From assembly GCA_000405945.1 (NCBI GenBank), contig ASOC01000003.1:1-49154 (forward strand): 49,154 nucleotides of DNA, written 5' to 3'. Origin of the DNA: Candidatus Omnitrophus fodinae SCGC AAA011-A17. Its GTDB lineage: Bacteria > Omnitrophota > Omnitrophia > Omnitrophales > Omnitrophaceae. A program made the position numbers and the translations under genes. Below the pieces are notes generated by a model. The model ran no database searches and had not been told where the DNA came from. It saw only the letters and a program-made list of their open reading frames with translations. Positions 18,083 to 26,169 of this stretch are shown piece after piece; the stretch's first letter is position 1, and each line of letters starts with the position of its first letter.

Positions 18083-20406
18083 CGAAAAAAGAAAACCAAA
18101 AAAAACTCAATGAAATCATTGGGTTGTGTTTTCTTCTCATAGGCGTTTTCACTTTGGCGAGTCTGGTCTTTCACAGGCCGGAGGATCATCCCTATTTCAG
18201 CACGCAGCCGAACCGGCATATCCATAACCCCACGGGCCTGATAGGCGCTTATTTATCCCATTACTTCCTGCTTTCATTCGGATATAGCTCCTACTTTATA
18301 TCCGTGATGTGCATCTTTTGGGCCATTTGTCATTTTCTGCAAAAGGTCCCAGCCAGAAAACTCGTCAAATGGGCAGGATTCCTTTTTTTACTTTTTGCCT
18401 CCTCGGGGCTTTTCGCTCTAGCAGCAGAAGAAGGCGTCAAGACCATTCAGGGAGGATTTGTGGGATATCTCCTGGACACCTATTTGCAAAGATATTTTGG
18501 CCCCCTCGGCGCTTTTATCCTCATGACTTCCTTTATGCTGCTTTCGCTGCTTCTGGCCACGGATTTCTTTATTTTTCCGCTGGTTTCGTCCCTTCTCGAA
18601 AACTTGGGAGTTATGGTGGGAAAAGTGACGGATGGATTTGCTTCCTTCGGCGAATGGGTCACGGAAACCCTTGAGGCTTTAAGCAAGAATAAGAAGGTGT
18701 TGCCGGCTGGAAATGCTGAAAGCCGCACAGCAGTCAAAAAGGAAAAAACCGAGAAAGAAATTGAGAAGTCTTTCTTTCCCAAAGAAATGCCGATCAAAGT
18801 GAAAAAATATGAACCCACCGTGATTCCGTCCAAATCTCTGGAGGTTAAGCTCAAGCCGGTCACCTTGCAGGAAAAGCCGGTCAAAGAAACTCCCAAACCG
18901 GCAGCTGCTGAAGTTAAGACCAAGCAGGAACCCAATGGCGCAAAACCGGCTGAAATTGCCGTGCCTAAGGAAACGCCAACGCCTAAAGATTATATGCTCC
19001 CGCCGCTTGATTTCTTAAAAGTTCCGCAGGCTGTGCGCAGGGATGCTGACGCTGATCTCAAGGTGAAATCGCAATTACTGGAGGCCACGCTGCGGGATTT
19101 TGATATTGACGCGCGCGTGGTCGAAATTGAGCAGGGACCTACGGTGACACGGTATGAAATCATGCCCGCGCCTGGGGTGAAAGTGAGCAGCATTGTCAGT
19201 TTGTCAGATGATCTGGCCCTGGCGCTTAAAGCCGAAAGTATCCGCATTATTGCGCCTATTCCCGGTAAGTCCGCGGTCGGAATTGAAGTGCCTAATTCCG
19301 TGACAGATATTGTCTATTTAAGGGAGTTGCTGGAATCGACGGAGTTCAAAAATGGAAAAGCGAAATTACCGCTTACCCTGGGGAAGGCTACGAGCGGGAA
19401 ACCCCTGATAGCGGATTTGGTGGAAATGCCGCATATCCTCATTGCGGGGACCACGGGCAGCGGGAAAACCGTTTGCGTTAATTCGATCATTGCAGGGCTT
19501 CTTTTCTGCCGCAAGCCCGATGAAGTCAAATTTGTCATGATTGATCCTAAAATGGTTGAACTGGCTGTCTATAACAGCATTCCGCATATGATAACGCCGG
19601 TGGTTACGGATGTACGCAAAGCCGCTGCCACTCTTAATTGGGTCGTGGGCGAAATGGAAAACCGCTACCGCTTGCTGGCCGCTAGCACGGTGCGCAATAT
19701 CGCGGCTTTTAATCAGCGGGAAAATAAATCAGACAATCCTGAGATACCTGAAAAGCTTCCCTACATTGTGGTCGTTATCGACGAACTCGCTGACCTTATG
19801 CTCGTGGCGCAGGACAAGGTTGAAACGGCCATCACGCGTTTGGCCCAACTCTCGCGCGCAGTCGGCATTCATTTGGTTCTGGCAACACAGCGGCCTTCGG
19901 TGGATGTGATCACGGGCGTTATCAAGGCCAATTTTCCGGCAAGGATTTCTTTCAAGGTGGCCCAAAAGGTGGATTCCAGGACAGTGCTGGACACCAATGG
20001 CGCGGATAAGCTTTTGGGCAAGGGCGACATGCTGTTTCTGGAACCCGGTGACGCCAAACCCACTCGCGGGCAGGCTGCTTTGGTCACCGACCAGGAAATA
20101 GCCGATCTCGTGAAATTTATTCAGGATCAGAAAAAAGTGGAATACCGCGTGGATGTTGAAAAGGTTCAAAACGGTGAAAGCGAAAGCGGCGAGTTCGGAG
20201 AAAAAGATGAGCTTTACGAACAGGCGGTCAAAGTGGTGGTAGAGGCCCGCCAGGCTTCAACATCCATTCTTCAGCGAAGATTGCGCCTCGGATATGGCCG
20301 CGCGGCTCGAATTTTAGACATGATGGAGGCCGAAGGCATTGTTGGTCAGCCTCAGGGAACCCGGCCACGGGAAGTGCTCGTAGAACGTCTTACCGATATA
20401 GCCTAA
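18079..20406 (+). CDS. ftsK: DNA translocase FtsK/SpoIIIE
   Basis: FtsK pumps chromosomal DNA during division. The 775-residue protein has an N-terminal membrane domain with about four helices (residues about 12-190), a Lys/Pro/Glu-rich linker (about 210-310), the alpha and beta motor domains with Walker A GTTGSGKT (457-464) and Walker B VVVIDELADLM, and a C-terminal gamma winged helix (RRLRLGYGRAARILDMME) that reads oriented DNA signals. The linker is short compared with E. coli FtsK. It overlaps pnp by 4 bases, so the translocase is co-expressed with RNA-decay genes, an order also found in Firmicutes (pnp, then spoIIIE, rimO, pgsA, cinA within a wider region). Confidence 0.95.
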   Translation: MTKKENQKKLNEIIGLCFLLIGVFTLASLVFHRPEDHPYFSTQPNRHIHNPTGLIGAYLSHYFLLSFGYSSYFISVMCIFWAICHFLQKVPARKLVKWAGFLFLLFASSGLFALAAEEGVKTIQGGFVGYLLDTYLQRYFGPLGAFILMTSFMLLSLLLATDFFIFPLVSSLLENLGVMVGKVTDGFASFGEWVTETLEALSKNKKVLPAGNAESRTAVKKEKTEKEIEKSFFPKEMPIKVKKYEPTVIPSKSLEVKLKPVTLQEKPVKETPKPAAAEVKTKQEPNGAKPAEIAVPKETPTPKDYMLPPLDFLKVPQAVRRDADADLKVKSQLLEATLRDFDIDARVVEIEQGPTVTRYEIMPAPGVKVSSIVSLSDDLALALKAESIRIIAPIPGKSAVGIEVPNSVTDIVYLRELLESTEFKNGKAKLPLTLGKATSGKPLIADLVEMPHILIAGTTGSGKTVCVNSIIAGLLFCRKPDEVKFVMIDPKMVELAVYNSIPHMITPVVTDVRKAAATLNWVVGEMENRYRLLAASTVRNIAAFNQRENKSDNPEIPEKLPYIVVVIDELADLMLVAQDKVETAITRLAQLSRAVGIHLVLATQRPSVDVITGVIKANFPARISFKVAQKVDSRTVLDTNGADKLLGKGDMLFLEPGDAKPTRGQAALVTDQEIADLVKFIQDQKKVEYRVDVEKVQNGESESGEFGEKDELYEQAVKVVVEARQASTSILQRRLRLGYGRAARILDMMEAEGIVGQPQGTRPREVLVERLTDIA

Positions 20407-20511
20407 CTCTTTATCCCAGCAATCCTGCCATGAATAATCTTGAGTTAAAAAGGGTTCCTAACACCGATGGATTTACTGGCAATTTATGCCCGTTACGGGG
20501 TATCATACGCC

Positions 20512-21855
20512 ATGAATCATAAACCCATTTCCGTTGGTATGGTGTCGTTGGGATGCCCTAAAAATCTCGTGGATAGCGAAATCATGTTAGGTCTTCTCAA
20601 AACCAGCAAATACCGCGTTGCTTCTGACATGAACGACTGTGATGTGGCGCTTATCAACACCTGTGCCTTTATCGAAGACTCGCGCAAGGAATCAATCGAT
20701 TCTATTTTGGAATTGGCGGAACTGAAAAAGCGGGGAAAAATCAAGGGCCTGATTGTTTGCGGATGCCTGCCTCAAAAATATTATAAATCACTCAAAGAGG
20801 GGATCAGTGAAATTGATGCCATGGTCGGCACGGGTGATTATTCAAAAATCGATGAAATCGTCGATTCCGTGCTTAAGGGTGATAAAGTTTCCCGCGTGGA
20901 AGACACGCGGTTTATTTATGATCATTCGGCACCGCGTTTTTCGCTTACTCCTCCGCATTTTCGTTACGTCAAGGTAGGGGAAGGCTGCGACCACCGTTGT
21001 ACTTTTTGTATCATTCCCCAACTCCGGGGTGATTACCGGTCAAGGCCCCTTGAATCTATCGAGACTGAAATACGGCGGCTTGTTTCTGAGGGCATGAAAG
21101 AAGCCAATTTGATCAGCCAGGACACTTCGTATTACGGCCGTGACCTTGGCGGTCAGTATCTCCTGCCCGCGCTTCTGAATAAGTTGAACGCCATTGAAGG
21201 ATTGGGATGGGTGAGGCTCCTCTATAATCATCCTTTTCACATGACGGATGAAATTCTGGAAGCCATGGCCGGGCTTGAAAAAATTTGCAAATATATTGAC
21301 ATCCCCCTGCAGCATATCAGTGATAGGATGCTGAAAAGCATGAAAAGGGGTATTCTTAAGGATAAAACCGTGCCCCTTATCGAACGCATGCGGGCCAAGA
21401 TTCCGGACTTGACCATTCGAACCACTTTTATTGTGGGTTATCCCGGGGAAACCGACGAGGATTTCAGGGAATTATACGACTTTGCGGCTGACGCCAAATT
21501 TGAAAGGCTGGGGGTGTTTACTTACTCCCGCGGAGATGATGAAGGGGCAAAATTAGCGGATCAAATACCTGAAAAAATCAAAATTGAGCGCAGAAAAACG
21601 ATTATGGAGCTGCAGCAAAAAATTTCACTGGAACATAACCGGAAATTGGCTGGAAAAAGGATGAAAGTGCTGGTGGATCGTGAAGAACCTTCCGGACGCT
21701 TTGTCGGCCGCACTTACCGGGACGCTCCGGAAATAGACGGCCAGGTCTTTATCCGCAAACCGGTTTCGGGTAAAATCACGGCCGGTGAATTTTACAATGT
21801 TGAAATCAAAAGCGCCATGGAATATGATCTTACCGGAGAATTTGTGATGCCGTGA
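20512..21855 (+). CDS. rimO: Ribosomal protein S12 methylthiotransferase RimO
   Basis: RimO is a radical-SAM enzyme with two iron-sulfur clusters that methylthiolates an aspartate of ribosomal protein S12. From this start the product has 447 residues: an N-terminal MTTase domain with cysteines C15 (SLGCPKN), C51 (NTCAF) and C85, the radical-SAM motif C159-x3-C163-x2-C166 (GCDHRCTFC), and a C-terminal TRAM domain (about 380-445). The RimO subtype is judged from VSLGCPKNLVDSE. An in-frame ATG at 20467 would add 15 residues not usual for the family, so I chose 20512. A TATCAT hexamer lies 5 bases before it but lacks a matching -35. The next gene starts on its stop codon. Confidence 0.93.
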   Translation: MNHKPISVGMVSLGCPKNLVDSEIMLGLLKTSKYRVASDMNDCDVALINTCAFIEDSRKESIDSILELAELKKRGKIKGLIVCGCLPQKYYKSLKEGISEIDAMVGTGDYSKIDEIVDSVLKGDKVSRVEDTRFIYDHSAPRFSLTPPHFRYVKVGEGCDHRCTFCIIPQLRGDYRSRPLESIETEIRRLVSEGMKEANLISQDTSYYGRDLGGQYLLPALLNKLNAIEGLGWVRLLYNHPFHMTDEILEAMAGLEKICKYIDIPLQHISDRMLKSMKRGILKDKTVPLIERMRAKIPDLTIRTTFIVGYPGETDEDFRELYDFAADAKFERLGVFTYSRGDDEGAKLADQIPEKIKIERRKTIMELQQKISLEHNRKLAGKRMKVLVDREEPSGRFVGRTYRDAPEIDGQVFIRKPVSGKITAGEFYNVEIKSAMEYDLTGEFVMP

Positions 21856-22853
21856 TGCACCCCAATTATTTGACCCTCTTGCGCATTGTTCTGGCCGTTA
21901 TTTTTCCGCAACTCATGGCCTCACCTCTTTTATCGATGCGCCTGATGGCTTTTGGCGTGTTCCTATTCGCCGCTTTATCGGATTTATGGGATGGCCTCAT
22001 CGCCCGAAAAACCAACCGCGTTACCGATACGGGTAAAATCCTGGATCCCATTGCCGACAAAATATTAAATCTCGGCGCTATGTGGATTTTCGCCAAATTG
22101 GGCGCTTATCCCTTCTGGATTATTATTCCCATTTTTATCCGCGAAGTTCTGGTCACTATGATCCGGATACGCTCTGTCGCCAAGCGTGAAGTGATAGCCG
22201 CCGAATTGTCAGGCAAGATTAAAACTGTTTTGCAGTACGTGTCCATAGGTTGTTCTTACGTCTATGTCATGGCGTTTTCTTTTAACATGCCGGCACCCTG
22301 GCTGGATTGCTTGTATGTTTTGAATTTAACGGGCATTGCGGCCGCTTTGGGCATGACTCTTTACTCCGGATATCTTTTTTTAAAAGAGCAAGGACGGCTG
22401 GAAAAGGGGATAGAGGTTGTGGCCACATCCGGGTATTTGGGGTTTTTGCCGTTTGCTCCGGGCACTTGGGGAAGCGTTGCGGGCGTGTTGTTGTATTTGT
22501 TAATTCCGAGAGAGCCCGTCCTATATGCGGCAAGCCTTTTAATATTGATCGCGCTCGCGGTTTGGTCAGCGGGAAAACACCAAATCAAATGCGGTTCTAA
22601 AGATCCGCGGGAAATTGTTGCGGATGAGACAGTGGGAATGCTCATGACATACTTGTGGTTGCCGCATAGCCTGTTCAATGTTCTCGCGGGTTTCGCGCTA
22701 TTCCGATTTTTTGATATCGTCAAGCCTCTATTCATCCGTAAAATCGAAAGCCTGCCGGGCGGCTGGGGCATAGTCCTAGACGATATCCTGGCCGGTGTTT
22801 ACGCGAATCTACTGCTAAGAGCAGTGTTATGGCTCGCTCCCGTAAAGTTTTAA
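21855..22853 (+). CDS. Fused phosphatidylglycerophosphate synthase and phosphatase (PgsA-PgpA)
   Basis: The first half is a CDP-alcohol phosphatidyltransferase: DGLIAR (46-51), then G60, D64 and D68, matches the family's DG-x2-AR-x8-G-x3-D-x3-D pattern, with several membrane helices; it makes phosphatidylglycerophosphate from CDP-diacylglycerol and glycerol 3-phosphate. The second half (about 187-332) is PgpA: GFLPFAPGTWGS, DPREIVADETVG, FDIVKP and GGWGIVLDDILAGVYAN, the phosphatase that yields phosphatidylglycerol. Both act at the inner membrane and catalyse consecutive steps, so the fusion makes biochemical sense. The ATG at 21855 uses the last base of the rimO stop (TGATG); a GTG 3 bases earlier is an alternative. 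It overlaps cinA by 25 bases. Confidence 0.92.
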   Translation: MHPNYLTLLRIVLAVIFPQLMASPLLSMRLMAFGVFLFAALSDLWDGLIARKTNRVTDTGKILDPIADKILNLGAMWIFAKLGAYPFWIIIPIFIREVLVTMIRIRSVAKREVIAAELSGKIKTVLQYVSIGCSYVYVMAFSFNMPAPWLDCLYVLNLTGIAAALGMTLYSGYLFLKEQGRLEKGIEVVATSGYLGFLPFAPGTWGSVAGVLLYLLIPREPVLYAASLLILIALAVWSAGKHQIKCGSKDPREIVADETVGMLMTYLWLPHSLFNVLAGFALFRFFDIVKPLFIRKIESLPGGWGIVLDDILAGVYANLLLRAVLWLAPVKF

Positions 22854-24097
22854 GCCCCCGCGCTATCCTGGTTCCTATTGGATCGGAAGTTGTATCAGGG
22901 AATGTTGTCGACACCAATTCTGCGTTTTTATCGAGAGAACTCACCCAATTGGGTTTTGAGGTCATTCAGCATGTGGCTGTGAAAGACGATGCAGTCATGA
23001 TCATTCGAGTACTCGAGGACGCGCTGGGAAAAGCTGACCTTATTATCACCACCGGCGGATTGGGACCCACGTTTGACGACATCACCAAAGATGTGCTCAG
23101 CAGAATAAGCGGTCAGCCTTTGGTCTTTAGCCCAACCCAGCTCAAACATATTCAGGATTATTTCCGCAAACGTAAACGGAAAATTCATAAAAGCGCCAGG
23201 TATCAGGCTTATTTTCCGCGCAAAAGCCGCATTTTTGATAATCGCTTCGGAGTGGCGGCGGGAATCGGCATTGAAAAGGAAGGGAAATGGCTGATAGCGC
23301 TTCCCGGGGTTCCTTATGAAATGGAAGGCTTGTTTAAGACCGAAATAGTGTCTTTCCTGGCTTCTCAATTCGGCAAAACCAAAATCGTGTCTGTCATGAA
23401 CGCGAAAATAACCGGCATGAGCGAGGTCGACGTGGTGAAAAAATTGGGGACACGCTTTCCTCCCGCTGATAACAATATCCAATGCGGGATTTATCCCTCA
23501 CCGGGTGAAGTGACGGTGCGCATGACTTTCGAAGCGAACAATCATAAAAAGGCGGCATCATTGCTCAAGTTCTGGGGCAATGCTTTATGCTCCAGTCTAG
23601 GCGCTCACCTCATTTCACTATCCGGAGAATCCCTTGAAGAAGTGGTGGGGAAACTCCTGGTTAAGCGGCGTCAAACGCTGGCCGTGGCAGAAAGCATGAC
23701 AGGCGGTCTTATGGCAAAGCGGCTAACCGATATCCCGGGATCTTCCCGCTATGTTAAAGGCGGAACCGTCGTTTATTGCGATCCTATCAAGGCCGCGATT
23801 TTAGGAATAGACAAGCGAACGTTGCACCGTTATTCCGCTGTATCTCCCCAGACGGCCTGGCTGATGGCTAAATCGGTCCGAGAGAAGTTTAGGAGCGATT
23901 GGGCGATTTCAATCACCGGCAATGCGGGGCCCGGTTCGCAGGGCAGGCAGCCGGTGGGAATCGTTTTTGTAGGCCTGGCCGGTGAAAATACGAAGGTAGT
24001 GAGAAAATATTATTTTGTCGGAACACGAGAACGTATCCGCTGGCTTGCCTCGCAGTCCGCCCTCGACATGTTTCGCCGGGCTTTGCTGAATGAATAA
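22829..24097 (+). CDS. cinA: CinA-like protein with NMN-deamidase-type C-terminus
   Basis: The 422-residue protein joins an N-terminal molybdopterin-binding-fold (COG1058) domain (about 10-180; LVPIGSEVVSGNVVDTNS, TTGGLGPTFDDITKD) to a C-terminal CinA/PncC domain (about 270-420; VAESMTGGLMAKRLTDIPGS, ITGNAGPG). The C-terminal domain in relatives deamidates nicotinamide mononucleotide; the N-terminal domain has ADP-ribose pyrophosphatase activity in some. The serine of the AES-x-TGG motif (S289) is present. The start lies inside the end of the PgsA-PgpA gene, consistent with coupling. In many bacteria recA follows cinA and thpR; here it does not. Confidence 0.92.
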   Translation: MARSRKVLSPRAILVPIGSEVVSGNVVDTNSAFLSRELTQLGFEVIQHVAVKDDAVMIIRVLEDALGKADLIITTGGLGPTFDDITKDVLSRISGQPLVFSPTQLKHIQDYFRKRKRKIHKSARYQAYFPRKSRIFDNRFGVAAGIGIEKEGKWLIALPGVPYEMEGLFKTEIVSFLASQFGKTKIVSVMNAKITGMSEVDVVKKLGTRFPPADNNIQCGIYPSPGEVTVRMTFEANNHKKAASLLKFWGNALCSSLGAHLISLSGESLEEVVGKLLVKRRQTLAVAESMTGGLMAKRLTDIPGSSRYVKGGTVVYCDPIKAAILGIDKRTLHRYSAVSPQTAWLMAKSVREKFRSDWAISITGNAGPGSQGRQPVGIVFVGLAGENTKVVRKYYFVGTRERIRWLASQSALDMFRRALLNE

Positions 24098-24779
24098 AAT
24101 AAGGTCTTTTCTCGCCATTGATTTCGGCGCCTTTTATTCGGAAGAAATTAAAGCGATTTTCCGGAACCTTGAAAAACAGCTCACCGGCGTGAAATGGACC
24201 AATCCGGAAGAGGCGCATCTTACCTTGAGTTTTTTTGGTGAAATCGATGAAGATCTCATTCTTTCGGCCGGTAACGCGGTGGAATCCCTTGCGGCGAAAC
24301 GCCATGCGTTTTCGCTCGGTCTTAGAGGGGTTGGGGCATTTCCGAATTTTTCGAGTCCCAAAGTGTTATGGGCAGGGCTATCTGGGCAAACGGAATTGCT
24401 TCTCGGATTGAAAAGGGATATCGATGACAGCTTAAATAAAGTCGGCATTACACCGGAAAATAGAGAATTTCACCCGCATTTGACTTTGGGAAGAGTGCTC
24501 AGGTTTCAGCGGCAATCCTGCCGGCTGCCCTCCGAGATTTTAAATTTCAGCTCAAACCAAATATTTTCAGTTTCTCGATTAGTTATTTTTAAAAGCGAAC
24601 TTGGCCGGGAAGGGGCTCGTCACACGTCCTTACGGACTTTCAGTTTTCTGCCCAAGGAAACGTCAAAACCGTCAAGGGACGGCTCCACTTCGTTTCGCCG
24701 CCACCCGCCCGGGGCCTGTAACCCCGGGCGGGTACTGCTCCGGAGACCCGGGGCAAGCCCGGGGCTTCCTCCGCTGTGA
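24090..24779 (+). CDS. thpR: RNA 2',3'-cyclic phosphodiesterase (ThpR/LigT) with repeat-derived tail
   Basis: A two-histidine (2H) phosphoesterase that opens RNA 2',3'-cyclic phosphates. Both catalytic HxT motifs are present: HLTLSF (H43, T45) and HPHLTLGR (H130, T132). The family usually ends near residue 185, about where FSFLPKE falls. Here the frame continues for some 45 residues rich in Arg, Pro and Gly, encoded by the hairpin repeat at 24703-24778, so the tail looks acquired by repeat insertion and not native. The gene overlaps cinA by 8 bases, and its stop overlaps the GTG start of the next gene. Confidence 0.88.
   Translation: MNKIRSFLAIDFGAFYSEEIKAIFRNLEKQLTGVKWTNPEEAHLTLSFFGEIDEDLILSAGNAVESLAAKRHAFSLGLRGVGAFPNFSSPKVLWAGLSGQTELLLGLKRDIDDSLNKVGITPENREFHPHLTLGRVLRFQRQSCRLPSEILNFSSNQIFSVSRLVIFKSELGREGARHTSLRTFSFLPKETSKPSRDGSTSFRRHPPGACNPGRVLLRRPGASPGLPPL
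24703..24778 (+). repeat. Double-hairpin repeat element, copy 2
   Basis: Hairpin A is a perfect 12-bp stem, ACCCGCCCGGGG (24703-24714) and CCCCGGGCGGGT (24722-24733), with a 7-base loop. The second part (24731-24778) runs from GGTACTGC to CGCTGTG over 48 bases and contains two copies of CCCGGGGC. The ends and spacing match copy 1 at 12347-12395, though the cores differ. The element is far more GC-rich than its surroundings, encodes the thpR tail and supplies the GTG start of the next gene. A small hairpin CCGTC-AAGG-GACGG sits just upstream. Confidence 0.6.
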
Positions 24780-25432
24780 AAGTCACGCCTAAACTCTTGT
24801 TGCGCGTTTATAAAGCCCTTCGAACAAAGTATGGGCATCTCAAATGGTGGCCCGGAGATACCCGGTTCGAAATTATTTTAGGTGCAATTTTGACTCAAAA
24901 CACGTCGTGGACAAACGTTGAAAAAGCCATTGCTGCGTTGAAAAAACGCGGTTTCCTGAAGGTAGAAGCCATTCATCAAATGCCCGAGCGGGAATTGGCA
25001 GGGCTTATTCGTTCAGCAGGTTATTTTAATATCAAGGCCAACCGCATCAAGCATTTTACAAATTATCTCTATCAAACTTACCATGGGTCACTTTCCAAAA
25101 TGTTCCAACGCCCGGGAAACCTGCTGCGCGAGGAACTCCTGGCAGTCAAAGGCATTGGCCCTGAAACCGCTGATTCGATTCTTCTCTATGCCGGTGGTAA
25201 GCCTTTTTTTGTCGTGGATGCCTACACGAAACGCGTGTTTTCCAGGCATAAGTTTTTCCGTGTCACGAGTTCTTATGGGCAGGTACAGGCGTTTTTCATG
25301 ACGCGTCTGCCGTCTGACACCCGCTTGTATAATGACTATCACGCGCAAATTGTGAATATCGCTAAAACGCATTGCTTCAAGAATCAGCCCGATTGTGACT
25401 CTTGCCCCTTGAATTTTTTATTCTGCCTTTAA
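24776..25432 (+). CDS. HhH-GPD DNA glycosylase of endonuclease III fold, lacking the catalytic lysine
   Basis: A 218-residue helix-hairpin-helix-GPD base-excision repair protein. The hairpin reads VKGIGPETADSI, with Glu130 where Nth has its catalytic lysine, while the aspartate is kept (VVDAYTKR, D148). A C-terminal iron-sulfur motif is present (C200, C207, C210, C217; C-x6-C-x2-C-x6-C). The missing lysine suggests a monofunctional glycosylase without AP-lyase activity, as in the MagIII 3-methyladenine glycosylase group; the substrate is inferred. The GTG start at 24776 lies on the last bases of the hairpin repeat and overlaps the thpR stop; no ribosome site is visible, so translation may depend on coupling. 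The gene ends the long housekeeping run. Confidence 0.88.
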   Translation: MKVTPKLLLRVYKALRTKYGHLKWWPGDTRFEIILGAILTQNTSWTNVEKAIAALKKRGFLKVEAIHQMPERELAGLIRSAGYFNIKANRIKHFTNYLYQTYHGSLSKMFQRPGNLLREELLAVKGIGPETADSILLYAGGKPFFVVDAYTKRVFSRHKFFRVTSSYGQVQAFFMTRLPSDTRLYNDYHAQIVNIAKTHCFKNQPDCDSCPLNFLFCL

Positions 25433-25497
25433 GACCAAAGCTTTAACCTGTTCAAACTGAAAGAGTTACAGCAAATATATTCCTGCTCTCAGGCTTT

Positions 25498-25526
25498 TTG
25501 TAATTTTGCTAAACAGAGTATATACT
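25498..25526 (+). promoter_or_regulatory. Candidate promoter for the pilus assembly genes
   Basis: TTGTAA (25498-25503) and TATACT (25521-25526) are separated by 17 bases in the AT-rich gap of about 200 bases after the glycosylase gene. It would give a leader of about 104 bases before the TTG start at 25637. No clear terminator or riboswitch was seen in this gap. Confidence 0.45.
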
Positions 25527-25636
25527 TGTTAAAAAGAGCAAATTTTTTTTACATTCGATATGCATTGAAACAACATGACTTAAGGATTTAGTAAGCGTCA
25601 ATTTTTTTTGCACATCAAAATATGAGGAGGATGACC

Positions 25637-26167
25637 TTGTCCGCCGAAATTCGACCCAAAAAATTGGGTCAAATCCTGATAGAGCAAGGCGTTTTGACCG
25701 CGAAAAATCTTGAAAAAGCCCTGGAAGTGCAAAAGACCGAATCCGGTCTATTGGGCGAAATCCTGATACGGCTAAAGCTTGTTCACGAGGAGGATATCGT
25801 GATAGCCTTGGCCACACAGTTCAATTTTCCCTATTTGGCTGTACAAAATTTCACCATCAATCAGGAAGCCATCAAATCCGTACCGGCTGAATTGGCTGTC
25901 CAGCACACCTTTGTACCCATCGATAAAGTTCACAATATTCTGACGGTTGTCATGGCCGACCCTTCGAACCAGGAATCAATTCGTCAAATCGAGGAAAAAA
26001 CTGGCTGCCGTGTGCAGGCTTTTGTGGGTACGGTGTCGGAAATCGAGGAGGCGATCAAAAGAAATTATAAATTAACGGATTACACTAAAACCAAATCCGA
26101 AGGCCTGAAAGTCAAGATGGCATTTAAATCCACGGCCGAACAAAAAATCAAAAAAAGCGGGGACTGA
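25637..26167 (+). CDS. Standalone MshEN (GspE N-terminal) domain protein, probable c-di-GMP sensor
   Basis: A 176-residue protein that is only the N-terminal domain of PilB/GspE-type ATPases, with no ATPase part. The first motif KLGQILIEQGVLTAKNLEKA, followed by LEVQ, fits the MshEN c-di-GMP-binding pattern closely; the second (LLGEILIRLKLVHEEDIVIA, then LATQ) is a looser copy. The GspE_N core follows (VPAELAVQHTFVPI, VVMADPSN). I chose the TTG at 25637: AGGAGG at 25625-25630 sits 6 bases before it. The ATG at 25622 would put that ribosome site inside the gene. It lies 2 bases before the first ATPase gene, so control of pilus extension in trans is a reasonable inference. Confidence 0.85.
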   Translation: MSAEIRPKKLGQILIEQGVLTAKNLEKALEVQKTESGLLGEILIRLKLVHEEDIVIALATQFNFPYLAVQNFTINQEAIKSVPAELAVQHTFVPIDKVHNILTVVMADPSNQESIRQIEEKTGCRVQAFVGTVSEIEEAIKRNYKLTDYTKTKSEGLKVKMAFKSTAEQKIKKSGD

Positions 26168-26169
26168 AA

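Noticed and set aside
20467-20511. Longer N-terminus or leaderless start for rimO
   Set aside because: The extra 15 residues do not fit RimO, and the TATCAT before 20512 has no -35 at proper spacing, so neither a longer protein nor a leaderless promoter is supported.
25433-25500. Terminator after the glycosylase gene (CTGAAAGAG ... CTCTCAG then TTTTT)
   Set aside because: The stem is short and imperfect with a loop over 18 bases, too weak to call.
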